From assembly GCA_000496475.1 (NCBI GenBank), contig AYMW01000001.1, positions 691,358 through 755,357 of the forward strand: a stretch of DNA of 64,000 nucleotides. Direction: 5' to 3'. The stretch is from Betaproteobacteria bacterium MOLA814 (GTDB lineage: Bacteria > Pseudomonadota > Gammaproteobacteria > Burkholderiales > Burkholderiaceae_C). Under the pieces are notes generated by a model. The model was not told the origin of the DNA and ran no database searches. It saw only the letters and a program-made list of their open reading frames with translations. The position numbers were made by a program, and so were the translations under genes. Shown piece by piece: positions 59,655-64,000 of this stretch; positions within the stretch are counted from its first letter, which is position 1; every line of letters starts with the position of its first letter.

Positions 59655-62537
59655 TTATTCATGATTCCCTATTTTATTAAAATTGGTTTCAAAGATACCA
59701 GATTCTAATATGCTACGAACCCTAATATCCCATGAGTTATCTTTTGCTAACTTTATTCTTCGCTCAATCTTGTTAATATCCTCTCGTTCTTTATAAGCTT
59801 GTTCAAGCTGTGTTGAAAACTCTTCGGAATTATGTGCTAAATAGCAATCTTCCCTATAAGCACGAAGTTCGGGCAGGTCAACTGACACAACGGGCTTGCC
59901 AGCACTCATGAATTCGTAAAACTTGACCGGGTTGGTGGCTAAAGTAAGCGGAATAATCTTAAACGGAATTATACAAACATCAAAATATGCAAAATAACCA
60001 GGTAGTTCGTTATATGGAATTTCGCCCAAAAGATGTACATTTTTTAAACCAGTTATAGATTGTAAATCAGCGCCAAATGTTGAACCGATTAATATGAAAT
60101 TCCAGTCTGGGTGCTGCCGTGCACAATATTCGACTATCGTCATATCAAACCAATCCGAGATTGCTCCGTAGTAACCGATAATAGGAAGATTAGAAAGATG
60201 GTCCAGAATACCATTCATTTTCGAACCATGAAAGTGATCAAACTCGGTGCCGTTTTTTACTTGAATAGTATTTGGATTGATAGACTGACATTTATTCTCT
60301 AGTACTGCGGATGAAGTAATGACCAAGTCAGCCTGTTCAATTAGATCATGTTCTGTATTCAGAGCCGAGTGTGTGTTGGTGCTAAAGCCGCTATGTTCGT
60401 CCATACAATCAAAGATAACTTTACCACCAAGCCTCTTGCGGAGCTCCTTGGCAACTGGCCACCATCCAGGAAAGTGAAGCAAATAATGAATAGATTTCGG
60501 TTGAAGTTCATGGATCAATGCTTCAAGGCTAAGCGTGAGGTTGTAGAGGTCATCACCTTCAATGGGATCAGTGTAAATATTCAGTTGTTTTGCGCTATGC
60601 AACCATACTTGATCTATATTCTTTGCAAGATTGTTTAACCGAAGGTATATGCCAGTTTCTTTTGGTTCACGAAAGCGCCTGGCTAGCGGCGCAATAGTCA
60701 TTGCAATATATAGAAAAGCAAAGCCACGGTCGCGTAGTCTGGTCACAATGTGTTGAGGTCGCTGCCAGCGAAAATCCCAAGTTATTATTGGGAAAGTAAT
60801 AATTAAACGTCCATTTGAGTCCGCAAGAGACTCGCGCAATACTTTAAGTGATACTTTATTAGTACGATAGCGTCGGGTATCGCGAATGTAGCGTGCAATA
60901 CTTCCAACGTATGAGCGCACAAGTCTTGCCCTTATTCGAGATTTAATTCTTGAAAGCGCATTCACTGCCTTGGTAATAAACGGGAGCTTGAGATTATTAA
61001 GCTCTAGCGCCATTGCAGCCGTTGCATTTGCCCAATCAGAGATTTTCGACAATTCAGCCTGCTTTTCTGTAAGCGCGTGTTGAAGTGAGTGAGCCCAAAT
61101 GGAGACTTCTTCTGCCTTTAGATTAAGGTTTACTATATAGCTGTCACGCTCTGTCACTGTCTGATTAAGGCTGGCGAGTTGGAGCCAAAGCTGCTCGTGA
61201 AGCTGCGTGATCTTGCCGTCGCTTTCGGCGGCATTGCGCTGAAGCTGCTCGTGAAGCTGCGTGATCTTGCCGTCGCTTTCGGCGGCATTGCGCTGAAGCT
61301 GCTCGTGAAGCTGCGTGATCTTGCCGTCGCTTTCGGCGGCATTGCGCTGAAGCTGCTCGTGAAGCCGCTCAACTTCATCGGTGCGGTTTCGAACGACCTC
61401 AGTAAGGTGCATATTCTCCATATCAGACTCCCCTGGATTGGACAAACGAAACTCAATGTATTCTCGATTGAAAATAAGTTCGAAAGGAACGAGATAGTTC
61501 TTCAAAAAGAAAGAAAGAGCCAGATTACGGTCGTCTTCATCGCTAATTACAGCAATAGACGCATAAGCTGCATGACCGACAATGTTGACTTGCTTTTCCC
61601 ATAGCAAAGCCTCAAACCCCATACTTGAATTGATAGTAAGGATTGAGTCACAGTCAAAGAGGAAATCAGTCCCCGAGTTGTACGCAACCCCGCCCTTTTC
61701 GATTTTGAAATCAAAAAATGATCCAGGATGAGCTTTGTACGCGACAAGTTTGCTAGAGAACTTAATCTTCGAATAAGCAATAAGCGCTTGGTTGCTATAA
61801 CCGTTGCTCGATGCGATCAGATTTGTGTCATCTTCAATTTGCAAGATCACACCCACGTCAAACTTCGCCGCACGGGCAACAGGTTTGCTTAGCCACGAAT
61901 CGCCGCTCAAGTACTGCCGGCGAACCGAGGACAAATCCGCCGCATTCTTTGTTGGGAGAGTGCTCTTGAATCTATGAAAACGATCCGTAAATTCTGACTT
62001 ATCGTTTAACCCATTGAAGTCAAAGTAAGCAAGATCGATATATCCAGGCCGACGAAGAGGCCCCAACTCGAAGTGAATGAGGGGAATGCCCCGCTCACGA
62101 GCAACATATTGGAGCGAAGGACAGTTAATAGGCGTGAGTATAGCCTTTACATGCTTGCTTTTCGACATTACTTCGAGCTCGACATCGTAGAACTCAGAAA
62201 GTTCGTAGACAACCTCTGATAGTATTTTTTCAAAGGCCTTAAGCGGATTACCCTTACTGCTTGCCAAAATTTTATCAAAGATTTCGTCTGACATCAGGGA
62301 GCAAGACACCTCAGCAAGCTGCACAGAAGTTGGAATTTCATAACCTAGGTTTCGTTGCGAACCTTCTTGAAATTCCCATCGATCCGACTCTGCCCAACTC
62401 GCCGCATCCTTCAGATAGTCCTTATGAGCAAAGAAATGTAGATCGCCCTTCGTCGACAACAGGAACTTGTAAAACATCCATAAATAAGGAGCTGAATAAC
62501 CTCGAAACGGAAACTGTGGAAGGTTGACGACAATCAT
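59655..62537 (-). CDS. KpsC-like domain + repeat coiled coil + GT4-like domain
   Basis: 960 aa. Residues ~1-370 resemble capsule proteins with a KpsC/LpsZ-like GT-B half: LVAYKAHPGSFFDF and SILTINSSMGFEALLWEKQVNIVGHAAYA are the signature pieces. Residues ~385-455 carry three exact copies of an 18-residue heptad-like unit (LHEQLQRNAAESDGKITQ) and more coiled coil. Residues ~580-960 are a GT4-like domain of the RPxH type: IITFPIITWDFRWQRPQHIV, IFDCMDEHSG, GYYGAISDWFDMTIVEY and TNPVKFYEFMSAGKPVVSVD. A probable bifunctional glycosyltransferase. Start and previous stop overlap by 1 bp (TAATG). Confidence 0.82.
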   Translation of the reverse strand: MIVVNLPQFPFRGYSAPYLWMFYKFLLSTKGDLHFFAHKDYLKDAASWAESDRWEFQEGSQRNLGYEIPTSVQLAEVSCSLMSDEIFDKILASSKGNPLKAFEKILSEVVYELSEFYDVELEVMSKSKHVKAILTPINCPSLQYVARERGIPLIHFELGPLRRPGYIDLAYFDFNGLNDKSEFTDRFHRFKSTLPTKNAADLSSVRRQYLSGDSWLSKPVARAAKFDVGVILQIEDDTNLIASSNGYSNQALIAYSKIKFSSKLVAYKAHPGSFFDFKIEKGGVAYNSGTDFLFDCDSILTINSSMGFEALLWEKQVNIVGHAAYASIAVISDEDDRNLALSFFLKNYLVPFELIFNREYIEFRLSNPGESDMENMHLTEVVRNRTDEVERLHEQLQRNAAESDGKITQLHEQLQRNAAESDGKITQLHEQLQRNAAESDGKITQLHEQLWLQLASLNQTVTERDSYIVNLNLKAEEVSIWAHSLQHALTEKQAELSKISDWANATAAMALELNNLKLPFITKAVNALSRIKSRIRARLVRSYVGSIARYIRDTRRYRTNKVSLKVLRESLADSNGRLIITFPIITWDFRWQRPQHIVTRLRDRGFAFLYIAMTIAPLARRFREPKETGIYLRLNNLAKNIDQVWLHSAKQLNIYTDPIEGDDLYNLTLSLEALIHELQPKSIHYLLHFPGWWPVAKELRKRLGGKVIFDCMDEHSGFSTNTHSALNTEHDLIEQADLVITSSAVLENKCQSINPNTIQVKNGTEFDHFHGSKMNGILDHLSNLPIIGYYGAISDWFDMTIVEYCARQHPDWNFILIGSTFGADLQSITGLKNVHLLGEIPYNELPGYFAYFDVCIIPFKIIPLTLATNPVKFYEFMSAGKPVVSVDLPELRAYREDCYLAHNSEEFSTQLEQAYKEREDINKIERRIKLAKDNSWDIRVRSILESGIFETNFNKIGNHE
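61189..61365 (-). repeat. 54-bp tandem repeat, 3 full copies plus 15 bp
   Basis: Perfect 54-bp units at 61189-61242, 61243-61296 and 61297-61350, and 15 bp more, all in frame inside the 960-aa glycosyltransferase. Each unit adds 18 residues of predicted coiled coil. Confidence 0.95.
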
Positions 62538-63952
62538 TAAAATCCCCGCCTTATCCCAGACTCCAGCCAGAACAGCTCATCCCGTAGAAGGCGAGACGCC
62601 CGCAAACTCCGGCATTCCTTCCGGTGTTTTCGCATAAGTTGTAAGTCATTTGGGTCTATTGCTGCACCTCTTATCTTTTTGTAAAGATAAACGATATTTA
62701 AATCTGCAAACTTTATTCCATCGTAAATAAAACAGTATTTCTGCCCCAGTAAGTTATCCGCGTTAATTTCTAGAGTTCGAGTGTTTAACGAGTACTCCAA
62801 TTTGACATCAATTTCACCGCTGTAAGTCGCTCCCGATTCGCTAGCATGAGAGAGTGCTGAGTCGACAACAATGTCAATGTCATTAGGTAGGCGCACGCCT
62901 GCAGCACCAAGCGCGCCACTCCCCACTACGCAAATCTGGTCGAGGTCCCATCCCTTCTGATGCACAAAATGCTTTAAATTCTTTAATAAGATAGAAAGGG
63001 CCTCACGAAACGAGTCATCTAGATAATCGAAATTTTTGTGAAATCGAAGAGATGCAGGGGAGTAAAGCAATCTCTGCATGTGTTGCTTCTCATCAAGCCG
63101 ATCAGGCGCATGCAACGTCAAGTAAAGGTCTTTGTTGATAGCATGATCAAAAAAACCACGAGTATAAGCCTTCGCATTAGAAAGACTCTGGAAAAAATCC
63201 GAAGGAGTCCCATCCAAAGAAGGCTCTGGCTCCACATGAAGCAGAGCTATTCTTTTACTATAACAGCCATGGATAATCGCTTTACGCCTAATGTCGTTGT
63301 TCGCCTTTAACGCTACCCCATAAATTTGATGTACAAGCAGGTAGAAGCCATCGAAATTGGCACCAAGATCGATTTCAAAGGCGCGTTGAACAAGTAAGCG
63401 TTTTGATGCAAGCACATTGGCGATAGGATCCCATTGATCTTCGGAGATTCCCCACAGGATCACCGGTGCGCAATTTTCGCGAAAACAAGTGTATTCATTC
63501 AGTAAGAACAGAAATTCATTGCGCGAGAAGTTTTTGCTAAACCAATCAAGACACCAAGTGACACCAGCAGCAGGGCTTCGTGAAATAGAAACTCTTGTGA
63601 GCTCAAGTGAAATAGCCGCAGCAAGCCTATGTGCACCATTTAGAAGTAGTAGGTCATTAGCAATGGGGATGGCATACTCGTTTTTAAAACCTGCTGTCTC
63701 CATTGACTGCAAAAGCTTCAATGCGCTCTGCTCGTAGTCGAGCACACTTTGCTTTTTAATGTGGTGCCCTTGGCTGTGCAAATCGGGGGGCTCCACTCCG
63801 CCTGTTCGGATAGAAATATGCTTGCGATAAAGGGCAGTAATCAGCTCCGCATTCTTACTCCTCCGACCTCCGATTACATCGAAGTACAGCTTTTTGAGAA
63901 ATACATCCAGGCGGTTTACCGTGAGAAGAGATTTTGGGTTTCTATATTCCAT
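62537..63952 (-). CDS. ParB-like/nucleotidyltransferase-like protein of unknown function
   Basis: 471 aa, not assigned to a characterised family. Near residues 95-120 IANDLLLLNGAHRLAAAISL resembles the G-x-H-R-x-x-A core of ParB/sulfiredoxin-like folds. A middle region (CAPVILWGISEDQWDPIAN, FDGFYLLVHQIYG) has no clear relative. In the C-terminal third, ICVVGSGALGAAGVRLPNDIDIVVD is a G-S-x(n)-D-x-D nucleotidyltransferase (MNT-like) signature and FADLNIVYLYKK supplies the third strand. It may add a nucleotide, phosphate or alcohol-phosphate group to a glycan precursor; this is inference. The upstream end of the operon lies past the window edge. Confidence 0.6.
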   Translation of the reverse strand: MEYRNPKSLLTVNRLDVFLKKLYFDVIGGRRSKNAELITALYRKHISIRTGGVEPPDLHSQGHHIKKQSVLDYEQSALKLLQSMETAGFKNEYAIPIANDLLLLNGAHRLAAAISLELTRVSISRSPAAGVTWCLDWFSKNFSRNEFLFLLNEYTCFRENCAPVILWGISEDQWDPIANVLASKRLLVQRAFEIDLGANFDGFYLLVHQIYGVALKANNDIRRKAIIHGCYSKRIALLHVEPEPSLDGTPSDFFQSLSNAKAYTRGFFDHAINKDLYLTLHAPDRLDEKQHMQRLLYSPASLRFHKNFDYLDDSFREALSILLKNLKHFVHQKGWDLDQICVVGSGALGAAGVRLPNDIDIVVDSALSHASESGATYSGEIDVKLEYSLNTRTLEINADNLLGQKYCFIYDGIKFADLNIVYLYKKIRGAAIDPNDLQLMRKHRKECRSLRASRLLRDELFWLESGIRRGF

Positions 63953-64000
63953 TTATGAATTACTGTAATCAACTGGCGTGTATGCAACCCCAACTTGAAG

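Noticed and set aside
61189-61365. CRISPR array
   Set aside because: Units are head-to-tail without spacers and in frame with a gene; not a CRISPR.
61179-61604. Repeat-rich plus-strand ORF opposite the coiled-coil region
   Set aside because: The apparent repeat protein arises only because the 54-bp coding repeats have no stop in the antisense frame.

Overview
The window is most of a very large surface-polysaccharide (O-antigen, capsule or exopolysaccharide) locus from a Gram-negative bacterium. The protein style suggests a betaproteobacterium, possibly Burkholderiales/Comamonadaceae: a MarR-type EPS-associated regulator, WbuB/Fnl-like proteins, and many 4-bp ATGA gene overlaps. That assignment is inference; there is no rRNA or housekeeping marker here. 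Apart from two genes at the left edge and one decayed fragment, everything is on the minus strand, so the locus is read from right (64 kb) to left (2 kb).

Layout, left to right. 0-1.8 kb (+): a DUF4143-type ATPase, cut by the window edge and altered at its 3' end, then a HicB-like antitoxin gene and a likely terminator. 2-10.5 kb (-): an initiating sugar transferase, a frameshifted 4-ketoreductase, the UDP-N-acetyl-L-fucosamine genes fnlC, fnlA and fnlB, two GT4 glycosyltransferases and an MsbA/PglK-like ABC flippase with a G10 tract inside its gene. 10.7-15.2 kb: a compact five-gene cassette (nucleotidyltransferase, NTase-like/APH-kinase fusion, HAD phosphatase, glycosyltransferase-like protein, CDP-hexose-type dehydratase) that I cannot match to a known pathway. 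15.7-23.5 kb: GNAT, wecB, several glycosyltransferases, a 528-aa unknown, a WecE-type aminotransferase and the EPS-associated MarR regulator. 23.6-24.5 kb: decayed RepB/ParB-like and other remnants. 24.5-29.5 kb: SDR, three glycosyltransferases and a second wecB. 29.8-41.5 kb: a membrane glycosyltransferase-like protein, a full GDP-D-glycero-D-manno-heptose set with its own transaldolase (gmhA, hddA, gmhB, hddC), a chain of sugar oxidoreductases, GtrA, a methyltransferase and a GtrB-like transferase. 41.7-55.2 kb: a tightly coupled operon with a PIG-L deacetylase, AMP ligase, KAS III, metallo-beta-lactamase hydrolase, ketoreductase, ACP and GNAT-like acyltransferase, preceded by a GMC oxidoreductase, an extended epimerase, GtrA, a methyltransferase, a GtrB-like GT2 and a large GT-C-like membrane protein. 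55.3-64 kb: large multi-domain glycosyltransferases, two of them tandem duplicates, one with 54-bp internal repeats, and a ParB-like/nucleotidyltransferase protein of unknown role.

How they may work together: the cytoplasmic enzymes make FucNAc, ManNAc, GDP-heptose and probably rarer sugars; many GTs assemble a repeat unit on an undecaprenyl carrier started by the sugar transferase at 2 kb; the ABC protein flips it; two GtrA/GtrB-like pairs plus GT-C-like proteins could add side branches on the periplasmic side. The best candidate for an undescribed system is the mini fatty-acid/polyketide cassette at 41.7-47.6 kb, which looks built to make a short hydroxyacyl group on a dedicated ACP and attach it to a deacetylated amino sugar. 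No obvious Wzx, Wzy, Wza or Wzc is visible.
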